Shown here piece by piece: positions 1 to 9,348 of a DNA stretch of 64,000 bases. The stretch spans positions 52,501-116,500 of the forward strand of contig CAKOFX010000006.1 of the NCBI GenBank assembly GCA_933228675.1, read 5' to 3'. Made by a program: the position numbers and the translations under genes. Numbering within the stretch: position 1 is the first letter of the stretch; every line of letters starts with the position of its first letter. The notes under the pieces were generated by a model that made no database searches, had not been told where the DNA came from, and saw only the letters and a program-made list of their open reading frames with translations. The DNA is from Stomorhina lunata (lineage: Eukaryota > Arthropoda > Insecta > Diptera > Rhiniidae).

Positions 1-1715
1 ATATATCGACGTTTTTGTCTCGAGGAGGCCAACATTTTTCTTTAATAGTAATTATTCTCAGGTATCCGGTTCTAGTATTTATCTATCAGACCCCTGTTCC
101 TACCACCCTAATGTACCACCCTAATATTAGAAAATTAAAGCTCTTAAAAAATCGTTAAACTTTTACTAAGGAAGTTTTTCGATTTTTCAAACCGATCTAA
201 TACAAACAAGGAATTTCTTATTTTGCCGCACATAGGGATCCCAAAATACATTTTTAGTTATATCTTCGCCATTTACTGTCGGATCTTAAAGTGTAATATA
301 TCGATGTTTTTGTCTAACGAAGGCCAATGTTTTGCGATATTAATCATTGACCTTAAATACATTCTTATACATAGTACCTACCCAATATATCTTAACTCAT
401 ACAAAGGCATAGATAAGCTGTGAAAATAATTAAGTTTAGTAAATAAAACCATCAACAGAAAGTATTTTCCTTATGTTAGCTGGTATTTCGATTACATCTT
501 TGGAAAACTGTAGTGCTTTAGCAGTTCTTACATTAAGAATTGCAAGCATGGCGGCTCAGTCAAAAAAATTCTGAAATTGTGGACCGGGTGGAAAAAGTAA
601 ACGTTATTTTCTATGGGCAGACGAAGCATTTGTTGAAAGTCGTCCGGCAATTTATGAACCCAAGATATATCATCTATTGGAATTGCTTGAGGTTGGATTT
701 CACAAGAACCAGAATGGCGGATAAAATAAAAGCGGACAGTTCGGGAGGCTTGTTTATTTAAATTAATTTTTAATAGTTTATAATTAAATTAAACACAACG
801 CGATTAAATGTTATACAGACACAGACGAAATTCAAACAATTATTTCGTGGATAAAACGAACAGCAAGACAAACTAAGAGACTATTTGGGTATTTACACTG
901 TGAATTTTTACATGATATTTTTTCACAATTTGTAAGTAAATACTAGAATGGATATCTGAGATCAATGATTATTATCAAAAAAAAGTACTAGAAGAATGTA
1001 CTTGAGGTCAATGATTAAAAAACTAAACTTAATTATTTTCACAGCTTATCTATGCCTTTAAACAGACACTGAAAGTTTTGTTCATGTAGTACATTAATCT
1101 GCCTTGGCTGTCACTGGTGAGCAACCCATGGGCCACATTTTTTCAGAACTTGAGAGCCGTCAAAAATACAGCAAACTTGGATCTTTTCAAAACATAATTG
1201 ATTAAAAGATTTAAAATTTTTATAATTCTTGTTGTATGAGTTAAAATATCTTGGGTAGGTACTATGTAGAAGAATGTATTTAAGCATAATGATTAATATC
1301 GCAAAACATTGGCCTTCGTTAGACAAAAACATCGATATATTACACTTTAAGATCCGACAGTAAATGGCGAAGATATAACGAAAAACGTATTTTGGCGATC
1401 CCTATGTGCGGCAAAATAAGAAATTCCTTGTTTGTAATAGATCGGTTTGAAAAATCGAAAAACTTCCTTAGTAAAAGTTTAACGATTTTTTAAGAGCTTT
1501 AATTTTCTGATATTGTTGTGGTACATTAGGGTGGTAGGAACAGGGGTCTGATAGATAAATACTAGAACCGGATACCCAAGAATAATTACTATTAAAGAAA
1601 AATGTTGGCCTCCTCGAGACAAAAACATCGATATATCACACTTCGACATCCGACTTTAAATGCCGAAGATATAACGAAAAATGTATTTTGGCGACCCCAA
1701 TGTGCAACGAAAAAA
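1..1715. mobile_element. Foldback (long inverted-repeat) element, left side cut by window edge
   Basis: Bases 1-447 reappear as reverse complement at about 1018-1636, so the two arms would fold on each other around a loop of about 570 bases. The right arm holds about 168 bases (1063-1230) that the left arm lacks. Each arm contains a direct repeat with a spacing of 296 bases: the motif GACAAAAACATCGATATAT occurs at 1322 and at 1618, and its reverse complement occurs near 1 and near 300. The right arm continues to about 1715 with a second copy of the segment at 1341-1410, so the left arm must run on beyond the window. No terminal duplication can be tested because one end is missing. The family is not identified; the structure is that of a foldback transposon. 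Confidence 0.75.
575..724 (+). pseudogene. Possible captured coding fragment in the foldback loop
   Basis: The loop between the foldback arms contains an open frame of 49 codons with no start. It begins after a stop and ends at a stop at 722-724. The translation includes GGKSKRYFLWADEAF followed by a plausible amphipathic stretch (residues of the type YHLLELLEVGF). The YFLWADE signature resembles the end of a GRF-type zinc finger, which normally ends in an aromatic-rich W-A-D-E motif, but the upstream cysteines expected for that domain are not convincing. It may be a transposase remnant or a captured host exon. An overlapping ATG-initiated frame at 540-761 looks less protein-like. Identification is weak. 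Confidence 0.2.
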
Positions 1716-1960
1716 ATTAAAAAAAATTTTTTCGAAACTGTCTCATAGCAATGCTTTATATTCGATGGTGTACGGCGAACTTTATTTTTTCCCCATATAA
1801 GTCAGACGCTCTAATATACATATTTAGGTTATCGTAACAGAGTAAAAATGTTGCTATAGATTAAAGGAAATTCAAAGTAAAAGTCACAAAAACAAAGAAA
1901 TTTTTTCCATAAAATTGTTGGAACATCTATTTTTAAGAATTGTATATATTGAGATATTGT
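1716..1960. other. Unassigned AT-rich stretch
   Basis: I see no coding potential, terminal repeats or match to other repeats of the window between the foldback arm and the SINE. Confidence 0.4.
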
Positions 1961-2103
1961 AAGCCACCGTGGTATAGCAGGTTAGTCATCCGCAAAGCAT
2001 ACCAGAGGTTCCAAGTTCGATCCCTGTCCAGAAGCGGCGGTTCACCTCCTAACTCAGCTAGCAGCTGGTTATTTAGTATTAGGTTATGTAAAACTTTTCT
2101 AAC
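1961..2103 (+). mobile_element. tRNA-derived SINE (SINE-1, 3'-truncated copy)
   Basis: The first 70 bases resemble a tRNA. There is a polymerase III A-box-like stretch (TGGTATAGCAGGTTAGT) and a B-box-like stretch (AAGTTCGATCC), about 35 bases apart. They are followed by a body shared with the copies at 26016 and 49769 (CTCAGCTAGC, then GTATTAGG, then TATGTAAAACTT). Similarity to the other copies stops at CTAAC, where the satellite-bearing INE begins, so the 3' part of about 115 bases is missing. It is not a functional tRNA gene: no acceptor stem pairing is evident and the sequence recurs with a non-tRNA tail. Confidence 0.75.
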
Positions 2104-2511
2104 TGGTGGCGCCACTGAAAATTACTCAAATTAATTAAATCGTGCATTTGATTATGATATAATCTTTAGCAAAGTTGTTACGCATGAGCCGACGAAGATT
2201 TCTTAGTAGGTTATGAACAATTGCCGATAGGTAGCGCCACTGAAAATTACTCAAAATGATTTAAATCATTAACTGTGCATTTTATCAGGCTATGATCTTT
2301 AGCAAAGTTCTTGCGCATAAGTCGACGGAGGTTTCTAAGTCGGTATGACTAATTTCCAAAATTATTCATATTAAAGTATGCATTTGATCATATGTTGATA
2401 GGACAAAATAAAAAAAATTATTCAAAATTAATTGGATATTTGTGTAAAGTCTTTTATTTTAATTGATTATTACTTTATAAAATATTCGCCTTGAAATGCT
2501 TATCATAAATC
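2104..2511 (+). repeat. Fragment of INE with 132-bp tandem repeats
   Basis: Two and a partial copies of a unit containing ATCTTTAGCAAAGTTGTT, GAGCCGACGAAG and GGCGCCACTGAAAATTACTC occur here, spaced 133 bases (2162 and 2295). The 3' flank (TAGGACAAAATAAA ... AAATGCTTATCATAAA) is the same as that after the five-unit array at 58433-59060. This is therefore a dispersed element with an internal satellite, not a local expansion. It begins exactly where SINE-1 stops. Confidence 0.65.
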
Positions 2512-2832
2512 CTAACTAAATATTAAGCCAAACAAAAAGTATTTTACAGTTTATTAATGCTAAACTATACCCGGCTATGATTTCAAATTTTGAGCAAAGT
2601 AAATACTAGGGAAACCACTTAGATACTTTTAAATGTTGAACTATAAAGCTACTGCAACCGAATTTAGTCCAAATATTTTACCAACAATACCAACTAGCGT
2701 AATAATTTTTTTCGAATTTGATCCGCATTTTGAATTAGCTGCACCCTCGTAGATATATAGGATATGTTTTTAAATTAAAATACAACTTGATGGTGGGTAT
2801 CGGCACAGCCGAATATAACACTCTTACTTGTT
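2512..2832 (+). mobile_element. INE-A, 3'-end fragment
   Basis: This copy matches the last ~320 bases of INE-A: CTATACCCGG, GGAAACCACTTAGATAC, GCACCCTCGTAGATATAT, GGTGGGTAT, then the hairpin CGGCACAGCCG followed by ATAACACTCTTACTTGTT. The hairpin a few bases before the end and the lack of terminal inverted repeats fit a rolling-circle (Helentron-associated) element. Confidence 0.75.
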
Positions 2833-2839
2833 ATTATAT

Positions 2840-3195
2840 AAAAATTTTAAACTTGAATTTTTCTTTATATATAATAGCTAGAGCAAAAATAACGAATGTC
2901 TGTGATCACTCATCTTTTATACCAAAAATTGATTTTTTTGATATTTTTATATGAAAAACTTTAAGCTGGATTATTTTCTTAAACATAATAGCTAGAGACG
3001 AAATAACGAAAAATACGAACACTCATATTTTACGCCGAAAATAATTTTTTATGGATTTTTTTATACCAGAAACCTTAAACTTGATTGTTTCCTTAAATAT
3101 GATAGCTAGAGCCAAAATAACGAAAATATGTCATTACTCAGATTTCATACCAAAAATTTCTATTTTTGGTATGATCACTCATGTTTTATAAGAAA
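2840..3195. repeat. 114-bp tandem repeat, three units
   Basis: Units recur at a spacing of 114 bases (TAAACTTG-type motif at 2848, 2962 and 3076). Each carries AATAGCTAGAG, AAATAACGAAAA and a TTTTATACCAAAAATT-like segment. A diverged inverted copy of about one and a half units lies at 32150-32325. The array abuts the INE-A 3' end. Confidence 0.65.
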
Positions 3196-3205
3196 TATTG
3201 TTTGT

Positions 3206-3360
3206 ATACCTTTCACCACCATAAGTGGAACGGGTATTATAAGTTTATGCTGATGAATGTAAAGCATAGAAATATTTGTCTTAGACCCACGTTTTAGTAT
3301 ATTAATAGGCTTAGAATCCATTTCTGAGTCGATTTAGCGATGTCAGTCCGTCCGTTCTTT
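3206..3360 (+). mobile_element. INE-B, 5'-end fragment
   Basis: It starts TATACCTTTCACCACCATAA, reads through GGGTATTATAAG, and reaches GAGTCGATTTAGCGATG and a short GTCC run before breaking off. The order is the same as in the Drosophila INE-1/DINE-1 head: a TATACCC start, GGGTAT shortly after, GAGTCGAT, then GTCY repeats. Confidence 0.7.
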
Positions 3361-3936
3361 TACGATATTGTAAGCTTCTTAGTTGTTTTTTAAAATATTA
3401 TAAACTTCTTGCTTTTAAAGGTATTTTGTTCTTATCAAACATCGTTACAGCAATAAAATCCATTAAAGGTATCTACAAATAATCGCTAGTCAAGAGAATA
3501 CGTTCTTGGTCCACTTGTTAAATTATACTTAGTCCCGTCTATTACAAGATAATGAACCTGGTTCTGTCGGTTATTTTTTGTAGTTGTTTGCTTATAGTCA
3601 TTATCACACACTAACGGACAGAAGGACCTACATAAATCTATTTCCGTTTTTGATTCCTTACAAAATTTCTCTTCTAAAATCTTTGTCACTCTTGTCCTTT
3701 TGTTTCCTGTTTGCTTTTAATGCTGTTAGAAAAAGAAGCTGTGTTTGTAGAAGTTGTAAATGTGTGTGATTTTTTCTTTAATATTCCTGTTGAAAGGTCA
3801 CACGCAGCTAATGCTGGAGGCGAAAAAAGTTTTAAGACAAATTTTATATATTTTTTAAGTAGGTAAGTGCAAACATCATTTAGGGAACTAATAATAAAGA
3901 AAGCATAATGTTTTAAAAAGGACTTGTTTGGTGTAT
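3361..3936. other. Unassigned AT-rich stretch
   Basis: Only short open frames (up to 67 codons) occur, on both strands, with no recognisable protein signature. No repeat relation was seen within this window. Confidence 0.4.
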
Positions 3937-4190
3937 CCTTAGGCGTATTGTCAAGGACACGAGTTTTTGGGGGAAAATCGCAATAACTTCAAAACTGTGT
4001 TATGGATTTCAAATATTGATGACCTCAATTAAAGCTGCATTAGTTCACTTTTAGATTCCATTATCTTTTCTCTTTAAAATAAATTGTAAATGGATGAAAT
4101 GTAGCAAAAACTGCAAATACTCTCAGTTTTCCCCATACAAATGGGCTCAAAAACTTTGGGCCCGTTGCGCGGGCTCGTATCCTAAAAATA
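3937..4190 (+). repeat. Dispersed repeat R3, copy 1
   Basis: The segment TATCCTTAGGCGTATTGTCA ... ACACGAGTTTTTGGGGG ... AATCGCAATAACTTC is repeated at 40345-40600 with scattered differences and the same order of blocks (Y-rich CCCATACAAA near the end). The class is unknown. No terminal repeats or target duplications were found. Confidence 0.55.
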
Positions 4191-4439
4191 AATCAATAAT
4201 ATTTTGCACACTTCCGATTGACATAATTTGGCCATATAATTTCACTATAAGAAGTCGATCAGAGACAAAAGTCAAAAAACGACCCACCCTAATGTATATT
4301 ATATAATTATACCAAATTGCTCATTATTACGATATTTGACTCCTTCATATAACGTTCGGTGAACTCAAAATGTTCGTACTTCTTAAATTTAAAAATAACA
4401 CAAATGTATTGAATTTATTCTATGACCTATAAAGTCTTA

Positions 4440-5325
4440 TAATGGGTGTTTTTTTTAGAGGTATAGAACTTCGAATTGAAATAAAACACAAGAAAATCGT
4501 TTTAATGTCCATCAATTTGGCTTTATTGGAAGGATAATTTTATGCCATTAATGTTTAAATATGATTTCGGGCATGTGGCCGCCGCGGCTAGCTCGAATAA
4601 AGCCAAATCTACAGGTCCAATTTTCAACTACTTTTTCGAGCATATGGGGCCGTATGTTGGCAATAACGCCACGAATGTTGGCTTCCAAGACGAGCGACTT
4701 CACATATCCCCAAAGAAAATAATCCAGTGGTGTCAAATCGCACGATCTTGGTGGCCAATTGACAGGTCCATTCCGCGAAATTATGCGCTCATCGAATGTG
4801 TCCTTCAATAAATCAATTGTGACGTGCGCCGTGTGGCATGTAGCGCCGTCTTGTTGGAACCACAACTCATCCACATTCATGCCATCCAATTGGGGAACAA
4901 AATAGTCGGTTATCATGGCTCTATACCGGTCTCCATTTATGGTAACTGACTCTCCAGCATTATTTCGGAAGAAGTATGGCCCAATGACTCCACCAGCCCA
5001 TAGAGCACACCAAACAGTCAGTTTTTGTGGATGTAATGGCGTCTCAAGGGTCTCATGTGGATTCTCTTCACTCCAAATGCGGCAATTTTGCTTGTTGACG
5101 TAGCCATTCAACCAAAAATGAGCCTCATCACTGAACAAAATTTTGCGATGAAAATCAGCATCGAGATCAATCTCATTTTCGGCCCATACACCAAAATCAC
5201 GACGCATTGCATGGTCTCGCGGCTTTAATTCTTGCACAAGCTGGATCTTGTAAGGTCGCAAGCCAAGATCTTTGCGCAAAATCTTCCATAAAGTTGATGG
5301 ACAAAGCTCCAATTGCTGTGCACGG
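4440..5325 (-). mobile_element. DD41D (rosa-like) Tc1/mariner transposon, 5'-truncated
   Basis: The element reads on the minus strand. Its 3' end lies near 4440, where a T/A dinucleotide is followed by ATGGGTGTTTTTTTTAGAGG, a plausible terminal repeat. Homology stops near 5325 inside the coding region, so the 5' third of the gene and the other terminal repeat are missing. Unrelated AT-rich DNA follows. Confidence 0.7.
4548..5320 (-). pseudogene. DD41D transposase, N-terminally truncated
   Basis: About 257 codons remain open on the minus strand, against a usual length of about 340 for the family. The missing part is the N-terminal helix-turn-helix region that binds the terminal repeats. The catalytic domain is present. 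Counting from the leucine codon at 5312, the first aspartate is in FSDEAHFW (62), the second in QQDGATCH (155) and the third in DLTPLDYF (197). That leaves 41 residues between the second and third, which is the DD41D (rosa) signature of the IS630-Tc1-mariner superfamily. The first codon of the longest frame is TTG and upstream codons stay open, so no true start exists here. The protein would cut and paste the element in the nucleus; this copy cannot bind its ends and is dead. Confidence 0.85.
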
Positions 5326-5787
5326 TATAATTACATGATTGAATAATTCACATTCAGTAAAAGAACAAAAGAAATGATGAATGAGTAGGAAGAAAAATAT
5401 CTTAAAAAAAATTCAATTTCACTCACTCATTAATTTATCAATGTTGAGTGGGTAGTAACTTTGTATGTATTAGCGAAGTTTTCTCAATAAAATTTTTTTC
5501 CTGATACAATTTAAAATTGATTGAATTGCAAGTTAAAGTATAACAAAGTTCTTAAAATTAAATTGATAAAATATCAAAACGAATTATTTGACCTTAGACA
5601 TGAACAATGTGTATCGTTTTCACTAGAATGCTCTAGTTATCGATTTAAGTTTATTATTTTACTCCAGTATCTTTTTGAGAGCTAAAAGTATGTATAAAAC
5701 TTTTTGGCTTTTATTACTTTGTATCCTTGAAATTTTTCTTTTTTTTATGATTTTGAGGTCATTCGTGGATAAAGTAATTGTTCGATA
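5326..5787. other. Unassigned AT-rich stretch
   Basis: Between the truncated DD41D element and the DD37E copy I see no gene, terminal repeat or copy of other repeats in the window. Confidence 0.4.
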
Positions 5788-5944
5788 TAAAGAGTGTTCT
5801 AAAAAAAATATGCATTTACTATTTTAGACAAAATTTATCCATAGTGCAAGAAATAATTTATTTTTTGATCAAGTTAGTTTCTATAGATATGTCAGATACT
5901 ATTATTTTAGAAATTATTAATTTTCAATAGTTATTTCAATCAAA

Positions 5945-6905
5945 ATGGACTGCGAAAAAAGTTCGTGAAAATATAATTAAAACTTTTCAAAAAAATCCGT
6001 CATGGTCTTTTAAAAAAATAGCTAAAAATTTGAACGGAGCATTGAAAGAAAACCTTGATCAGGGAGGAAAAAAGGTCCTACAGATATTGGTAAGGCAAAA
6101 GAAGTCGAGCGACTCTTTCAAAGAGCGCCTAACACTTCTTTAAGAAAAGCAGCTCGTACGGTGAAATGTTCTACGAATTTTGCACATAGAGTCAAAGCTT
6201 ATGCTGGACTGAAGGCATACAAAGTCCAAAAGGTTCCAGATCGCAATGCTATAAAGAACTTAGAAGCAAAAAAACGAGCAAAAAAATTGAAGTCTGATTT
6301 TATAAAAAAAATACACCTGTTGTGTGATGGATGATGAAACATACGTACTGGCAGACTTTTCTCAACTTCCTGGTCAAGATTTTTATGTTGCTGATAAACG
6401 GGGCAATGTTCGGCAAGAGTTTCGCACAAAAAAACAAACAAAATTCCCTAAGAAGTTTCTCGTGTGGTAAGCTATTTGCAGTTGTGGCAAAAGAAGTAAA
6501 GTATTTGTGGCATCTGGCACAATAAACACAGACATTTATATAAAGGAGTGCCTACAAAAACGGTTGTTACCCTTTTTAAGAGAGCACAGAGTGACTACAT
6601 TTTTTTGGCCCAATTTGGCATCATGCCATTATGGAAAAAAGGCACTTGAGTGGTACTCAAAGAATAATGTCATTTTTGTACCACGAGAGGCAAATCCACC
6701 AAACTGTCCAAAACTTCGGCCTGTGGAAAGGTATTGGGCTCTGGTAAAAAAGGAATTGAAGAACACAGGATAGATTTCCAAGAACATGTCCGATTTTATG
6801 CGCAGGTGGAACACATGCTCCAAAAAGGTATCAGAAGCAACTGTAAAATCTTTAATGGGAGGGTTGCCGGAAAAAGTCGATAATTTTGCAAAACCCGAGT
6901 ACTAA
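5945..6905 (+). pseudogene. DD37E transposase, degenerate copy I
   Basis: The reading frame begins with the same ATG and codons as the intact copy (22451-23461) but lost two bases in the run of A after the fourth codon, which shifts the frame at once. About 60-70 bases that encode the end of the first helix-turn-helix (near residues 32-52 of the intact protein) are deleted around 6033. A glutamine codon after GTG TGG has become a stop (near 6468), and a lysine codon in the C-terminal part has become TAG (near 6770). Recognisable remains include the region around the first aspartate, the WPNLASCHYG segment (where the second catalytic D has become N) and the CP.LRPVERYW segment with the third catalytic E. 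The copy is inactive. Confidence 0.85.
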
Positions 6906-7487
6906 GTAAACATTTAAATGCTAAATGATTTTGTATAATATGTCATTATCAGCCTGTTTTTCGAAAATGAAAATATTGTTTCGTTCGTAAAAATAACGAA
7001 ACGTAAATCAATTTGGTTTTTGTAAAATGAAATAAATTGTAGTGAGTGACAACTTAAAAGCTTTCGTGTCTTAAGCTTTTTTTGGGTTTTTCTTAAACAA
7101 ATTCACTCGTATAAAGCGAATGAAAACGTTAAAATTTCTCGATAACCAAAGGTCTTTCGTGTATGAAATAAAAACTAAGGGCCTGATATATTTATTTGTG
7201 AAAAGTTTTAAAACAAATGCATTTATCTTTATATTTATAAACGTTTTTGTGCATTCATGATTATTTTAGCTACTTTTGAGAATTTGTCTTGTATGGGAGG
7301 TATGGTCAAATATGGCTCGATTCCTACAAAATTAGGTACACTGATTAAGGTTATTATAGGTAATATTTGTGCTGCATGTTATTGAAATAGAACTAAATTA
7401 GTGGCTGTAAAGGACCTAAAACTCTATTTGGGGAAGGCATTCCCGAAATAGTAAACCGATTTTGACCAAAAAGTATAGGGATCGTTC

Positions 7488-7706
7488 TTGGACCAAAATA
7501 TAAGCCTGTGTCAAAACAACTCAGGAAGTGATTCTGGGTCGATTGGTATAATTAAATGTGGGTCTCAAAATATAAGCCTGTGTCAAAACAAATCAGGACG
7601 TGATTCTGAGTCGATTGGTATACTTAAAGGTGGGTCTCAGAGCAATATTTCTATGCGTTACAAACATCAGCACAAACAAAGCCCAATATACCCTTTCCAC
7701 CTAATT
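7488..7706 (-). repeat. INE-B-like fragment with a 71-bp duplication
   Basis: Inside the Harbinger-like element, ATATAAGCCTGTGTCAAAAC ... GATTCTG.GTCGATTGGTAT ... GTGGGTCTC occurs twice (about 7496-7566 and 7567-7637). It continues into GCGTTACAAACATCAGCAC and ATACCCTTTCCACC, which is the 5' end of INE-B in reverse. It shows that an INE-B copy, or part of one, lies within the Harbinger-like element. Confidence 0.5.
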
Positions 7707-7754
7707 TAATCGGGAACTGAGGGAGGCCGTTTAAAAACTTTAAAATAACTTGAG

Positions 7755-8114
7755 TTGCAAATATATCAAATATACCATCTATCATCGGCAACTGCTCCAA
7801 AAGTTGCAGTGCATGGTTTGCCTAAACCTGTTATTATAAGTAAATTTTCCCCACGTGAACACAGTAAGAACGATGAAGTTATATTTGAGGTTTCCTCATT
7901 TTCTTCACATTTATTAGTGGCCGCGAATGCCTCCCATCTATTTAGGCATCAACACCACAACCTATATCAACCAAAAAAGAAAAGAAAACAAAATAGCCAG
8001 GTAATGAAAGAATTGGTACTATTGAGGAAACAAGTAGCCCCACAGGAGGCAATTTTAGGTGTGATGCAGTCTCAGGATGTATCTGTGAAATTTCCAAAGC
8101 TGCAAAAACTATAG
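7755..8114 (+). CDS. Unrecognised ORF inside Harbinger-like element
   Basis: This 119-codon frame is the longest in the element. The N-terminal half has no signature. The middle is basic and histidine-rich (residues such as RHQHHNLYQPKKKRK), and the C-terminal half looks helical (MKELVLLRKQ). Harbinger elements often carry a second, DNA-binding gene (MADF or Myb-like) beside the transposase, and the basic tract would suit the tail of such a protein. I cannot see the domain itself. It may equally be a chance frame. No promoter or intron signals were evaluated. Confidence 0.25.
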   Translation: MQIYQIYHLSSATAPKVAVHGLPKPVIISKFSPREHSKNDEVIFEVSSFSSHLLVAANASHLFRHQHHNLYQPKKKRKQNSQVMKELVLLRKQVAPQEAILGVMQSQDVSVKFPKLQKL

Positions 8115-8537
8115 CTGATTTTATTAAATATTTAAAATAGATTTTAATTTGGTAATTGTGAATTTTTAAAATTAAAATTTAATTTTATTTTTTTTATTTT
8201 TATAAACAAAGGCAATTCACTGACAGGGTTACCACCGACAAGCTACATGTTACATATAAAAAAGCTTGGATATTTCAAATTACATATATTGGCAATAATT
8301 TTTCCTTACGAAAGAAAAAAGCTCTTTTTATGTCAAATTATATTGACGAAAGCTTTTAAACGTTTTAGAAAAACCTAAATTTGAGCTTAATCGTAAGCAA
8401 ACGAAAACAAATGTGACAAGACTTTTGTTTTCGAAAAACAGGCTGTATATTTGCGTATTTTGTAGAGTTTTTATATTAAAAGGTTTGATTTTTATTTAAG
8501 AAAATCCAACTACAAATTTTATTTAGAGCACTCTTTA

Positions 8538-8936
8538 TATAAAGATGAATGTTTTCAAATGGTATGAATAAAAGCATTGTCAATGTTTTTTTTTTTGTTT
8601 TTTTTTTGTTACATTTTCTTTTTGAAGAATACAAAAATACTTATGTATTTGTCTACTTTTTTGAAGAATACAAAGATATTGAAGTAAAAAAAGCTGTTGT
8701 AGATGTTTGCACAATCTTCTATTTATTTCTTTTCGTTTTTAGTTATTTTATTTCCTTTCAAGAATATTTGTAAAAAACTTTGTAACTTAACTCTAGTAGC
8801 GTATTCTTTAAGATTCTTAGCTTATTTCGTTCGAAAAGTCTTTTCTTTGTCCATTTTTTACTTAAATAATGATAATTTATTATAACAGTTTTCACTTGCT
8901 TTAACATTGTTGGAATATTTTTAAAAGACAAGTTAA
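8538..8936. other. Unassigned AT-rich stretch with short duplication
   Basis: A 20-base block TTTTTGAAGAATACAAA occurs twice (near 8621 and 8657). Otherwise the stretch is T-rich with no gene or terminal repeats. Confidence 0.4.
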
Positions 8937-9348
8937 AACAAGTAAGAGTGTTATATTCGGCTGTGCCGAATCTTGTATACCCACCATTAAGTTGTACGAG
9001 AGTGTAGCTTATTCAAAATGTTGACCAAATGTGGTATTGTTGGTAATATATTTGGAATAAATTCGGTTGCAGTAGTAAAAAATTTAAAAGTATCTAAGTG
9101 GTTTCCCTAGTATTTACCTTGGACAAACTGCTGTTCCATAACCGAAAATAGTTTTACATTAATAAGCTGTTTCGTTAAGCCATAAACATGTTGATAGCAA
9201 CACGGCAGGTTCATATATTTTGTTACGAGTTCATAATGCATCTACCATGTATAAAGTCTGGACCTAATATTGATTGATAGCTACCTAATTTCGTAGATGC
9301 AATCTTAATATACTGAATGTTCCTCCAAATCTTTTTGATTGTAGATAT
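8937..9348 (-). mobile_element. INE-A, 3' module (extra copy)
   Basis: It starts with AACAAGTAAGAGTGTTATAT (the reverse complement of the INE-A 3' end) and the hairpin CGGCTGTGCCG. It runs to GATTGTAGATAT, where the full-length INE-A copy begins with the same terminus, in the same orientation and with no bases between. Confidence 0.8.

Larger units (their letters stand above)
6950..8445. mobile_element. Harbinger-like TIR element nested in DD37E copy I
   Basis: The insertion has perfect 18-bp terminal inverted repeats (CAGCCTGTTTTTCGAAAA at 6950 and its reverse complement ending at 8445) and a 3-bp duplication TAT on each side. The uninterrupted sequence is seen at 46614-46640 in the third DD37E copy. 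The element at 50154-51467 has related ends (CAGCCTGTT) and a 3-bp TAA duplication. Subterminal blocks are shared between the two (ACGATTAAGCTC and AAAAGCTT next to CG). The 3-bp A/T-rich duplication suits PIF/Harbinger, but no transposase is present, so the superfamily is inferred. Confidence 0.8.
5790..8535 (+). mobile_element. DD37E transposon, copy I (dead, interrupted)
   Basis: The element is bounded by AAGAGTGTTCTAAA at 5790 and the matching AGAGCACTCTT at 8535, and by TA on both sides (5788-5789, 8536-8537), as expected for Tc1/mariner elements. It is the same family as 22320-23616 and 45418-46712. Its 3' untranslated part is split by a Harbinger-like insertion at 6950-8445; without that insertion it would be about 1.25 kb. 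Confidence 0.85.

Noticed and set aside
540..761. ATG-initiated 73-codon frame in the foldback loop
   Set aside because: The alternative frame at 575-724 looks more protein-like, and neither has supporting homology that I can recognise. This one is probably its shadow.
1961..2030. Functional tRNA gene (also at 26016 and 49769)
   Set aside because: A and B boxes are present, but acceptor stems do not pair and the head recurs with the same non-tRNA body and target duplications, which defines a SINE.
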